A stretch of DNA of 64,000 nt from Streptomyces albiflavescens (GTDB lineage: Bacteria > Actinomycetota > Actinomycetes > Streptomycetales > Streptomycetaceae), in the NCBI RefSeq assembly GCF_014645835.1, contig NZ_BMMM01000012.1, positions 316,349 to 380,348 on the forward strand, in the 5' to 3' direction. Shown in pieces: positions 7,937-15,058 of this stretch; within the stretch, counting starts at the first letter, position 1, and each line of letters starts with the position of its first letter. The translations under genes and the position numbers were made by a program. Under the pieces are notes generated by a model. It did no database searches. It had not been told where the DNA came from and saw only the letters and a program-made list of their open reading frames with translations.

Positions 7937-9034
7937 TCAGCCCTTGGTGGTGCACTTCGGCAGGTCGGCCGTGTTGCCGGAGCTGATGTCCTTGAGGGCG
8001 CTCATCGCGTCGTCGATGGTGTTGACCTTGACGAGAGTGAGCCCCTTGGGGGTGTCCTTGGCGGCGGCCGCGCAGTTGTCCTTGGGCGTCAGGAAGTACT
8101 GGGCGCCCTTCTCGCGCGCGCCCACCGTCTTCATCTCGATGCCGCCGATCGGGCCGACCTTGCCGTCGTCGTCGATGGTGCCCGTGCCGGCCACGAACTT
8201 GCCGCCGGTGAGGTTCCCCGGGGTGATCTTGTCCACTATGCCGAGCGCGAACATCAGACCGGCGCTCGGTCCGCCGACGTCTGCCAGCTTGATGTCGATG
8301 GTGAACGGGAACGTGTGATCGGTCCCGGCCGAGATCCCGACGATCGCCCGATCCTTACCACTGTCGTCGGACTTGGTCGTGGTGATCGTCACATCCTTGG
8401 TCGCCGTCGCCGTCTTGTTCTCCTTCTCGGCGGCGGCCTGCTCCTTGGCGGGCACGATCGTGAAGACGACCTTGTCGCCCGGCTTGTGCTTGGTGACCAG
8501 CTTCGCGACCTCGTCGGGCGCCTTCACCGTCGTACCGTCGACGGCCTTGATGACGTCTCCGGCGTGCAGGCGGCCTTCGGCCGGGGAGCCCTTGAGGACC
8601 GTGGAGACGATCACCCAGGACTTCACCGGGATGTTCAGCTCCTTGAGGGCGGCCACCTTGGCGCTCTCCTGGGACTGGCTGAACTCCTCGGCGTTCTCCT
8701 GCGTCGACTGCTCCTCGGTCTTGCCGTCGGGGTAGAGCGTGTCGTGCGGCACGACCTTGTTGTCATGCGCCAGCCACCCGTACACGGCCTCGACGAGGTT
8801 CATGTTGTAGTCGGCGCTGGTGACCCGGACCGTGGTCATGTTCAGATTCCCGGTGGCCGGATACGTCTTGTGCCCGGAGATCTGCAGCACCGGCTCGCCG
8901 TCGTGCTCGCCCAGTGTGTTCACCGTGGGGCCCGGTGACATCTCCGAGTACGGCACTTTGATGAACACTCCCGCGCACAGGAGCGCGATCAGGATCAGAG
9001 TGGAGGCGAGCATCGTCGCGGTGCGGCGTGGCAT
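7937..9034 (-). CDS. Membrane-anchored PDZ/Lon-type serine protease (YlbL family)
   Basis: A 365-residue protein with one N-terminal helix (STLILIALLCAGVFIKV, about 11-27), so the rest is predicted outside the membrane. A PDZ domain (about 140-190, GSPAEGRLHAGDVIKAVDG) is followed by a Lon-type S16 protease domain. The catalytic Ser lies in VGGPSAGLMFALG (about 255) and the Lys in GGIEMKTVGAREKGA (about 300). Bacillus YlbL and actinobacterial homologues share this layout and degrade membrane or secreted substrates. The gene has its own terminator and no obvious operon partner. Confidence 0.93.
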   Translation of the reverse strand: MPRRTATMLASTLILIALLCAGVFIKVPYSEMSPGPTVNTLGEHDGEPVLQISGHKTYPATGNLNMTTVRVTSADYNMNLVEAVYGWLAHDNKVVPHDTLYPDGKTEEQSTQENAEEFSQSQESAKVAALKELNIPVKSWVIVSTVLKGSPAEGRLHAGDVIKAVDGTTVKAPDEVAKLVTKHKPGDKVVFTIVPAKEQAAAEKENKTATATKDVTITTTKSDDSGKDRAIVGISAGTDHTFPFTIDIKLADVGGPSAGLMFALGIVDKITPGNLTGGKFVAGTGTIDDDGKVGPIGGIEMKTVGAREKGAQYFLTPKDNCAAAAKDTPKGLTLVKVNTIDDAMSALKDISSGNTADLPKCTTKG

Positions 9035-9152
9035 GGAACGACAGTACGGGACGGTGCTGTAAGCGCACCGTCGGGGCCGTCCGTACGGGGTGGGACGGAG
9101 ACGGGCTCACAGGCCGGGAGGGCGGTGGATACGGGGTCGGAGTGCGGAGGAC

Positions 9153-9356
9153 TCACACGGCGTCGGAGTGGGACTTCTCGCCGTCCGCGGACCTCTCGAT
9201 GGCGTCGGGCCTCTCCATGGCTTCACGGAAGCGCGTGTACCCCGCGAGCTCGATACCGTCTCCCGCCGTCTTGCGATTCCGGCCGGCCCAACTGCCCCAC
9301 AGTCCGGCACCGACCGCAGCCACAAGCGGGATCAGCAACCAGGTGAGCGCCGCCAT
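9153..9356 (-). CDS. Small single-span membrane protein
   Basis: A 67-residue protein with one N-terminal hydrophobic helix, ALTWLLIPLVAAVGAGLWGSW (within residues 2-23), followed by Arg/Lys (GRNRK). This predicts a short tail facing the cytoplasm, with the motif ELAGYTRFREAMERP. The helix-plus-RYxxFREAM type of tail occurs in Streptomyces small proteins of unknown function. It lies between the PDZ protease and moaE on the same strand. No function is assigned. Confidence 0.7.
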   Translation of the reverse strand: MAALTWLLIPLVAAVGAGLWGSWAGRNRKTAGDGIELAGYTRFREAMERPDAIERSADGEKSHSDAV

Positions 9357-9486
9357 GTCGACCTCCCAACCCCATGAGCGACCGCAACTGACTGATCAGC
9401 AGATTACCCATCCGCAGTGCTAACGCTCACGGCAGGGGCCCGGTTACGCAACCGGAGGGCAGGTGAGAGGTTGGTTAACCCTCAAG

Positions 9487-9666
9487 GCCGAATGAGCGGC
9501 CGAATTCTCTGGCCGAACGAGAAGCCGGATCGTCGGCCGAATGCCCCGGCGGATCCTCGGGCTCAACGACCGGGCGGATCCTCGGGCCGAACCACCGGGC
9601 CGAACGACCGGGCCGACCCCCTCGGGCCGAACGAGCGGGCCGATCCCCTCGGGCCGAATGACGGGC
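9487..9666. repeat. Imperfect GGGCCGAA-type tandem repeats
   Basis: A non-coding stretch downstream of moaE with at least eight imperfect repeats built on CGGGCCGAACGA or CGGGCGGATCCTCGGGC, spaced about 20-24 nt apart. Two near-copies of CCCTCGGGCCGAACGAGCGGG-type sequence are seen at about 9619-9658. Open frames through it are compositional and have no start signal. The 9357-9670 interval contains no gene that I can support. Confidence 0.7.
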
Positions 9667-9670
9667 GGCC

Positions 9671-10132
9671 TCAGCAGGCTCCGACCCACTCCTCCGTGCC
9701 GTCGGAGAACTTCTGGTGCTTCCAGATGGGCACTTCGTGCTTCAGGTCGTCGATGAGCTTGCGACACGCCTCGAAGGCCTCGCCCCGATGCGGGCACGAA
9801 ACGGCGACGACGACCGCGAGGTCACCCACGGCCAGGTCCCCGATGCGGTGCACGGCGGCCAACGCCCGCACCGGATACTCGGCGACCACCTTCTCGGCGA
9901 CCCGCAGCATCTCCGCCTCTGCGCTGGGGTGACACGAATACCCCAGCTCATCGACGTCGGCACCCCCGTCATGATTCCGGACGGTCCCCACGAACAGCGC
10001 GGTCCCCCCGGAGGCGTCGTCCCCCACCGCCTTGAAGACCTCGTCCAAGGAGAGCGGCGTCTCGCGAATGGCGATCAACTTGATCGCGTCCTGCGCCGCC
10101 TGCTCACCGGGATGGTCGTTCATGGATGCCAT
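9671..10132 (-). CDS. moaE: Molybdopterin synthase catalytic subunit MoaE
   Basis: MoaE, about 153 residues, is the large subunit of molybdopterin synthase. It inserts dithiolene sulfurs, delivered by thiocarboxylated MoaD, into precursor Z during molybdenum cofactor synthesis. Family segments seen are ALFVGTVRNHDGG, HPSAEAEMLRVAEKV, VHRIGDLAVGDLAVVVAV, SCPHRGEAFEACRKLIDDLK and the C-terminal active-site stretch VPIWKHQKFSDGTEEWVG with its Lys. No moaD is next to it. moeZ, which activates MoaD-like carriers, lies at 41.6 kb. I used ATG 10132; ATG 10123 and a longer reading to 10189 are alternatives, and none has a clear ribosome site. Confidence 0.9.
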   Translation of the reverse strand: MASMNDHPGEQAAQDAIKLIAIRETPLSLDEVFKAVGDDASGGTALFVGTVRNHDGGADVDELGYSCHPSAEAEMLRVAEKVVAEYPVRALAAVHRIGDLAVGDLAVVVAVSCPHRGEAFEACRKLIDDLKHEVPIWKHQKFSDGTEEWVGAC

Positions 10133-10260
10133 GGGCCCATCGTGCCCCACACCACTGACAACACGAAATAGAGGTTTCACCCGGCACACGCGCGTGCGCC
10201 TTTGGAGCCTCCTACAGGAGATCGTTCAGCCCGTGCCACCCAGGCCGGACCCAGACCCCC

Positions 10261-11373
10261 TCAGACCCGCCGCCGAGCCTTCCGAGCCCGCCGGACCACG
10301 GCAGCGGCACCCAGCAGCGCCACCGTCGCCCCCGCGGCCCCAGCCGCGGTCGCGTCCTTGCGCCCGAGCCGCCGCCCGGCCACGGTGTGCCGCCCGGCAA
10401 CCTCCTCCAGCAGCTCCGCGAGGACCTCCTCATTGGTCCACTGCGGCCGCCACCCGGCGTCGTGCAGCCGACTCCCGCTCACCACCCAGGGATACATCGT
10501 GTACGCCAGGTCCCCGGCGGGCGAAGGAGTGAGCCCGATCCGGTGAAGCCGAGCGGCGGCCCCCAGAGCGACGGCGGACGGCAGTTCCATCCGCCGAATG
10601 CCGCTCAGCTCCTCGACCTCCTCCTGCTCCAGCCATCCGTCACACCCGACGGCGAGCTCCCCCTCCACCTTCTCCACGACGGCGTACTCCAGAGCGCTGC
10701 ACAGGTCCTCGACGTGGCAGAACTGCCAGGCAGGCCGGGATCCCGCCACCACGAGCAGTCGAGGCGACTCGAAATACCTGGTCAGAGCGGTATCGGTGCC
10801 ACCGACGAGCACGGCCGGCCGCACGACGGTGACATTGAGACCCGGATGCGCCCGCGGCGCCCGCCGCGCGAGCCGCTCGATCTCCAGAAGGTCGCCGACG
10901 CCCGTGGCCTCGGCCGTCGCCCGCAATTCGGCGTCCTCGGAGAGCGGCAGTTCGTTGTCGGGCAGCGCCCCGTAGACCATCGCGGACGTGCACAGCACCA
11001 CGCGATGGACCCCGGCCGCGGCAGCGGCCGTGAGCACGGTCTGCGTCCCCCGAACGTTGTATGCCGTCCGCGCCGCCGCGTCCGTCTCCAGATCGAGGTC
11101 CAGCGCGAGATGCACCACGACATCCGCCCCGCGCAGCTTCTCGGCGATCGCCGGGTCCCGGACGTCCAGGATGTGCCACTGAGCGGCCGCGCACTCGCCG
11201 CGCCGCTCGTCGATGGCGATGACCTGCTTGATCTCCTCGCTGGCGGCGAGCCGCTCGGTGAGCAGCGCACCCACACCGGAAGCGGCGCCGGTGACCGCGA
11301 CGACGGGCCCGCGTGGAGCTGGGCTGGTTGAGTGGTTTCGCGCTGCGCGAACCTGCGGATCTGGGGAACTCAC
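10261..11373 (-). CDS. SDR-family NAD-dependent epimerase/dehydratase
   Basis: A 370-residue extended-SDR protein. The Rossmann signature is VAVTGAASGVGALLTERL (near residue 25; GxxGxxG). The active-site Tyr is within STAMVYGALPDNELPLSE-like sequence (SAMVYG) without a clear YxxxK. The middle region contains NVTVVRPAVLVGG, typical of nucleotide-sugar epimerases. The C-terminus has a hydrophobic helix (GAAGATVALLGAAAVV) and a basic RRARKARRRV tail, which suggests membrane tethering. GTG 11373 is preceded by GGAGACG. The substrate is unknown. It diverges from the DUF2342 gene. Confidence 0.85.
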   Translation of the reverse strand: MSSPDPQVRAARNHSTSPAPRGPVVAVTGAASGVGALLTERLAASEEIKQVIAIDERRGECAAAQWHILDVRDPAIAEKLRGADVVVHLALDLDLETDAAARTAYNVRGTQTVLTAAAAAGVHRVVLCTSAMVYGALPDNELPLSEDAELRATAEATGVGDLLEIERLARRAPRAHPGLNVTVVRPAVLVGGTDTALTRYFESPRLLVVAGSRPAWQFCHVEDLCSALEYAVVEKVEGELAVGCDGWLEQEEVEELSGIRRMELPSAVALGAAARLHRIGLTPSPAGDLAYTMYPWVVSGSRLHDAGWRPQWTNEEVLAELLEEVAGRHTVAGRRLGRKDATAAGAAGATVALLGAAAVVRRARKARRRV

Positions 11374-11564
11374 CGGGCGTCTCCAGCGGTTGTCTTCAGT
11401 AACGGACACGCGTGACGCGTCCGTACCAGGTGGCATCCATCCTGCCGCAGGCCAAGAGTCGGCGAAGCACCGACGCCCGATCGGGCTGTGGTGTCTACGC
11501 TGGGTGGTGTTGTCGGGCAGCCGCCGTCGGAACGAACCGGCGGCCTTACCAGCCGAGGAATCCC

Positions 11565-12995
11565 GTGAGTGACACCCCATTCGGATTCGGCCTTCCGCCG
11601 GAGGAGCCGGAGAACGGCGACGAGGGCAAGAAGAAGGACCAGGAGAGCGGCGGTGGTCAGGGACCGTTCGGTTTCGGGCTGCCCGGAGCCGGTGGTCCCG
11701 GAGCCGACAATCCGCTCGCAGCCATGTTCGGTTCCATGAACCCCAATGATCTGGGCGCCGCGTTCCAGCAGCTGGGCCAGATGCTCTCGTACGAGGGCGG
11801 GCCGGTGAACTGGGACATGGCCAAGCAGATCGCCCGTCAGACGGTCTCCCAGGGCGCCCCTGGTGGCACCAAGGACGCGAGTATCGGTCCCTCCGAGCGC
11901 TCCGCGGTCGAGGAGGCCGTGCGCCTGGCCGACCTGTGGCTGGACGACGCGACATCGCTGCCGTCCGGCGCCGGCTCCGCCGTGGCCTGGAGCCGCGCGG
12001 AGTGGGTCGAGGCGACCCTGCCCGTGTGGAAGGAGCTCGTCGACCCGGTCGCCGAGCGCGTCGGCGCGGCCATGGGCGACGTCCTGCCGGAGGAGATGCA
12101 GGCCATGGCGGGCCCGCTCATCGGCATGATGCGCTCCATGGGCGGCGCCATGTTCGGCACGCAGATCGGGCAGGCCGTCGGCGTGCTCGCGGGCGAGGTC
12201 GTCGGCTCGACCGACATCGGCCTGCCGCTGGGCCCGGCGGGCAAGGCCGCGCTGCTGCCGCTGAACATCGAGTCGTTCGGCAAGGACCTGGGCGTCCCCC
12301 AGGAGGAGGTACGGCTCTACCTCGCCCTGCGCGAGGCCGCCCACCAGCGCCTCTTCGCACACGTGCCGTGGCTGCGTTCGCACCTGTTCGGCGCGGTCGA
12401 GGGCTTCGCGCGCGGCATCAAGGTCGACACGGCCAAGCTGGAGGACGTGGTCGGCCAGTTCGACCCGCAGAACCCGGAGGAGCTCCAGCAGGCGCTCCAG
12501 CAGGGCATGTTCCAGCCGGAGGACACCCCGGAGCAGAAGGCCGCGCTGGCCCGTCTGGAGACGGCGCTCGCGCTGGTCGAGGGCTGGGTGGACGCGGTCG
12601 TGCACTCGGCCGCCAAGCCGCGTCTGTCGTCCGCCGACGCGCTGCGTGAGACCCTGCGCCGCCGGCGTGCCACGGGCGGCCCCGCCGAGCAGACGTTCGC
12701 CACGCTGATCGGCCTGGAGCTGCGCCCGCGCCGACTGCGGGACGCCTCGCGGCTGTGGGCCTCGCTCACGGACGCGCGCGGCGTCGACGGCCGCGACGGC
12801 CTGTGGGCCCACCCGGACATGCTGCCGACCGCGTCCGACCTGGACGACCCGGACGGCTTCGTGCACCGCGAGCAGCTGGACTTCTCCGAGATCGACAAGA
12901 TGCTCGGCGAGGCGGCGAGCGGCTCCGCCGAGAAGCCGAACCTGACGAAGGACGACGCCCCCAAGGACGACGACAAGGGCGACGACGCCGAGTGA
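11565..12995 (+). CDS. DUF2342 zincin-like protein (zinc-dependent metalloprotease family)
   Basis: A 476-residue member of the actinobacterial DUF2342 family, also named coenzyme F420 biosynthesis-associated or zinc-dependent metalloprotease-like. A Gly/Pro-rich start (FGFGLPPEE) leads to AMFGSMNPNDLGAAFQQLGQ and the core MFGTQIGQAVGVLAGEVVG. The family motif region YLALREAAHQRLFAHVPWL (about 245) has AAHQRLFAH where classical zincins have HExxH, so catalysis is uncertain. The C-terminus is acidic. GTG 11565 has GAGGAA 5 nt upstream; longer in-frame extensions lack a ribosome site. The stop overlaps the NUDIX gene's start (GTGA), so the two are translationally coupled. Confidence 0.85.
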   Translation: MSDTPFGFGLPPEEPENGDEGKKKDQESGGGQGPFGFGLPGAGGPGADNPLAAMFGSMNPNDLGAAFQQLGQMLSYEGGPVNWDMAKQIARQTVSQGAPGGTKDASIGPSERSAVEEAVRLADLWLDDATSLPSGAGSAVAWSRAEWVEATLPVWKELVDPVAERVGAAMGDVLPEEMQAMAGPLIGMMRSMGGAMFGTQIGQAVGVLAGEVVGSTDIGLPLGPAGKAALLPLNIESFGKDLGVPQEEVRLYLALREAAHQRLFAHVPWLRSHLFGAVEGFARGIKVDTAKLEDVVGQFDPQNPEELQQALQQGMFQPEDTPEQKAALARLETALALVEGWVDAVVHSAAKPRLSSADALRETLRRRRATGGPAEQTFATLIGLELRPRRLRDASRLWASLTDARGVDGRDGLWAHPDMLPTASDLDDPDGFVHREQLDFSEIDKMLGEAASGSAEKPNLTKDDAPKDDDKGDDAE

Positions 12996-13513
12996 GCCTT
13001 CACGACGACGCGGTCCTCGTACTGAAGAGCTACGAGGACCAGGAAGAGCTGCGCCAGGCCTATCTGGACCACCTGGCGGCGCACCCCGACGGCATGTGGA
13101 AGTCGTGCCACTCCGGGCACGTCACGGCGAGCGCCCTGGTGATCGATCCCGAGGGCGGCCGGGTGCTGCTCACGCTCCACAAGAAGCTGCGGATGTGGCT
13201 GCAGATGGGCGGCCACTGCGAGCCGGGTGACGCGTCCCTGGAGGCCGCGGCCCTGCGCGAGGCCACGGAGGAGTCCGGTGTCGCGGGGCTGACGCTGCTT
13301 CCGGGCGGGCCGGTCCGCCTCGACCGCCATCCGATTCCGCCGCCGTGCCACTGCCACTTCGACGTCCAGTACGCCGTGCTGGCACCGCCGGACGCGGTGC
13401 ACGCGATCAGTGATGAGTCGCTCGACGTGCGCTGGTTCGCGTACGACGAGGTGGCGGACGTGGCCGACGAGTCCGTCGTACGCCTGCTGGAAGCGACGCG
13501 CGCCAGGCTCTGA
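12992..13513 (+). CDS. NUDIX hydrolase
   Basis: A 173-residue NUDIX-fold pyrophosphohydrolase. The NUDIX box is GGHCEPGDASLEAAALREA followed by TEESGV. Asp replaces the first box Glu, while the metal-binding REATEE core is intact. The N-terminus WKSCHSGHVTASALVIDPE and MWLQMGGHCEPG resemble a conserved actinobacterial subgroup. The substrate is unknown. GTG 12992 overlaps the upstream stop codon by 3 nt, and no separate promoter is expected. Confidence 0.9.
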   Translation: MSLHDDAVLVLKSYEDQEELRQAYLDHLAAHPDGMWKSCHSGHVTASALVIDPEGGRVLLTLHKKLRMWLQMGGHCEPGDASLEAAALREATEESGVAGLTLLPGGPVRLDRHPIPPPCHCHFDVQYAVLAPPDAVHAISDESLDVRWFAYDEVADVADESVVRLLEATRARL

Positions 13514-13535
13514 ACGGGCCACAGGCTCTGAACCT

Positions 13536-13569
13536 GTAAGGGGCGACCGCCATGACGGTCGCCCCTTAC
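13536..13569. terminator. Bidirectional terminator
   Basis: Perfect 14-bp stem, GTAAGGGGCGACCG (13536-13549) with its complement at 13556-13569 and a 6-nt loop, between the convergent NUDIX and AIM24 genes. TTTG follows on the plus strand. Confidence 0.85.
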
Positions 13570-13594
13570 GTTTGCCTGCCGGCCTGCCGGGTGG

Positions 13595-14350
13595 TCAGCT
13601 CCAGACGTTGCCCTGGTTCTGCCCGTGCGCGCCGTGCTGGCCCATCCCGTACTGAGCGGCGAGGCCCTGTCCGATCACGGCATTCTGCGGCGGCAGCAGT
13701 TCGCTGGGCTGCACGAGCGCGTAGCCGTTGCCCATGAAGCTGAGCTCCCAGCCCTCACCGGTGTTGCCACGCCGCCGGAACACGCCCGAAGAGTGCGTCT
13801 GGGCCTGCATCTGCACGCGCAGACTCGTGGACCACGCGACGATCGCGTCGGCGTCGCAGTTGACGTACCGGTCCGGCGTGACCTGCATCATCAGCGGCAT
13901 ACCGGAGGTCATCAGCGCGACCTTGCCACGCCCCGTGATGTTGAGCTGGTACTTGCCGGAGCCGGAGATGCCGTACTGGCTGTCCACGGCGATGACCTCG
14001 TAGTGCAGCGCGGAGTCCATCGCCAGGACGTAGCTGCTGTCGACGGTGAGGCCGTCCTGGTCCACGTCCACCACATGCACATGCTGGCCGAGGTTGGCGA
14101 GGTAGACCGTCCCCTGCCCGTGACAGCGCATCAGGTCGAGGCCCTCACCGGTGTACGCACGCGCGCGGTGCTGGCTGTTGTTCTGGTACTCGGCGTCGAA
14201 CTCGACGAGCCCCTGGTACGCGACCATGGTGCCCTTGCGGGCGAGCATGTCGTCGTGGCCCTCCAGGACGACGCGCAGCATCTGCGAGTTCTGCAGGCTG
14301 TAACGCTCCTGGGTCTGCTGCTCGTTGTAGCCGAAAAGCGGGCTCTGCAT
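13595..14350 (-). CDS. AIM24 family protein (third gene of cluster)
   Basis: A 251-residue protein made of a single AIM24/TRAP-like beta-sandwich domain. Family sequence includes MVAYQGLVEFDAEY, GEGLDLMRCHGQGTVYLANL, SYVLAMDSALHYEV and GKVALMTSGMPLMM. The C-terminal GNTGEGWELSFMGNGYALVQPSE motif is shared with the two upstream paralogues. The extreme C-terminus is Gly/Gln/His-rich. Bacterial AIM24 function is unknown; the eukaryotic homologue is mitochondrial. GGGGGAG lies 9 nt before ATG 14350. It is the last gene of a three-paralogue minus-strand operon. Confidence 0.9.
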   Translation of the reverse strand: MQSPLFGYNEQQTQERYSLQNSQMLRVVLEGHDDMLARKGTMVAYQGLVEFDAEYQNNSQHRARAYTGEGLDLMRCHGQGTVYLANLGQHVHVVDVDQDGLTVDSSYVLAMDSALHYEVIAVDSQYGISGSGKYQLNITGRGKVALMTSGMPLMMQVTPDRYVNCDADAIVAWSTSLRVQMQAQTHSSGVFRRRGNTGEGWELSFMGNGYALVQPSELLPPQNAVIGQGLAAQYGMGQHGAHGQNQGNVWS

Positions 14351-14366
14351 GGTGTCGTACTCCCCC

Positions 14367-15047
14367 TCAGCCCCGGACTCGGAGGCGGTCGGTGCTGTCC
14401 TCGCTGGGCTGGACGACGACGATGCCCTGCCCGGAGAACGCCATCTGGTACGCCTCGCCGCTGCCGCGTCCGATCAGCGACTGTGCCTTGAAGCTGCGCT
14501 TGCCCTTGACCTTCAGGTTCGGGGACCAGGCGACGAGCGCGTCCGGGTCGACGTACGTCTCGTCCTCACCGCCGCCGCAGTCGACGACGATCGGCTTGCC
14601 CCGGGAGGTCAGCGCGACCCATCCCTGGCCGGAGATCTTGGTGTTCCACAGTCCCTGTCCGGCGAACTTGGCGAGCCCCTTCACCCGTTCGACGCCCCAC
14701 TGGAGGTGGGCGTCGAAGGCGAGCAGGTTGGTGGCGTTGACGGAGATCGCGTCCCCGTTGAGGTTGATGACGACGACGTTCGCCCCGTAGTCGGCGAGGT
14801 AGAGCAGGCCGTCACCGGAGCACTTCATCAACGGCGCGCCCTCGCCGGTGACCCAGTCGCGCGCGATCTGGCGTACGGCGGGCGGGTTGGGCTCGTACTG
14901 GACGAACCCTTCGTAGGCGACCATCGACCCCACGCGCGCGAGGAGGTCGTTTCCGGTCTGCATGGCGACCTTCAGCATGTGGTTGCCGTGGTTCTCCATG
15001 CGGGCGGTGACGGGTGCCGGGGCGAAGCCCGCGAGTGGCTGGTTCAT
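14367..15047 (-). CDS. AIM24 family protein (second gene of cluster)
   Basis: A 226-residue single-domain AIM24 protein. It carries GSMVAYEGFVQYEP, GEGAPLMKCSGDGLLYLADY, NLLAFDAHLQWGVERVKGL and the terminal GEAYQMAFSGQGIVVVQPSE, matching its neighbours segment by segment. The start ATG 15047 has GAGGGAG upstream. It lies 11 nt after the TerD-AIM24 gene and 16 nt before the next paralogue, so the three are almost certainly co-transcribed. No catalytic motif is visible; the family fold suggests a ligand- or protein-binding role. Confidence 0.9.
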   Translation of the reverse strand: MNQPLAGFAPAPVTARMENHGNHMLKVAMQTGNDLLARVGSMVAYEGFVQYEPNPPAVRQIARDWVTGEGAPLMKCSGDGLLYLADYGANVVVINLNGDAISVNATNLLAFDAHLQWGVERVKGLAKFAGQGLWNTKISGQGWVALTSRGKPIVVDCGGGEDETYVDPDALVAWSPNLKVKGKRSFKAQSLIGRGSGEAYQMAFSGQGIVVVQPSEDSTDRLRVRG

Positions 15048-15058
15048 GACGGGCTCCC

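Noticed and set aside
4450..7986. Plus-strand open frame of 1178 codons opposite UPF0182
   Set aside because: It is antisense to a well-supported membrane protein. Its Arg/Val/Gly-rich composition reflects GC skew in the complementary frame, and no family motif is seen.
9444..9797. Minus-strand 117-codon frame through the GGGCCGAA repeats
   Set aside because: Overlaps the moaE 3' end in another frame, encodes only repeat-driven RPEGxGP sequence and lacks a start signal.
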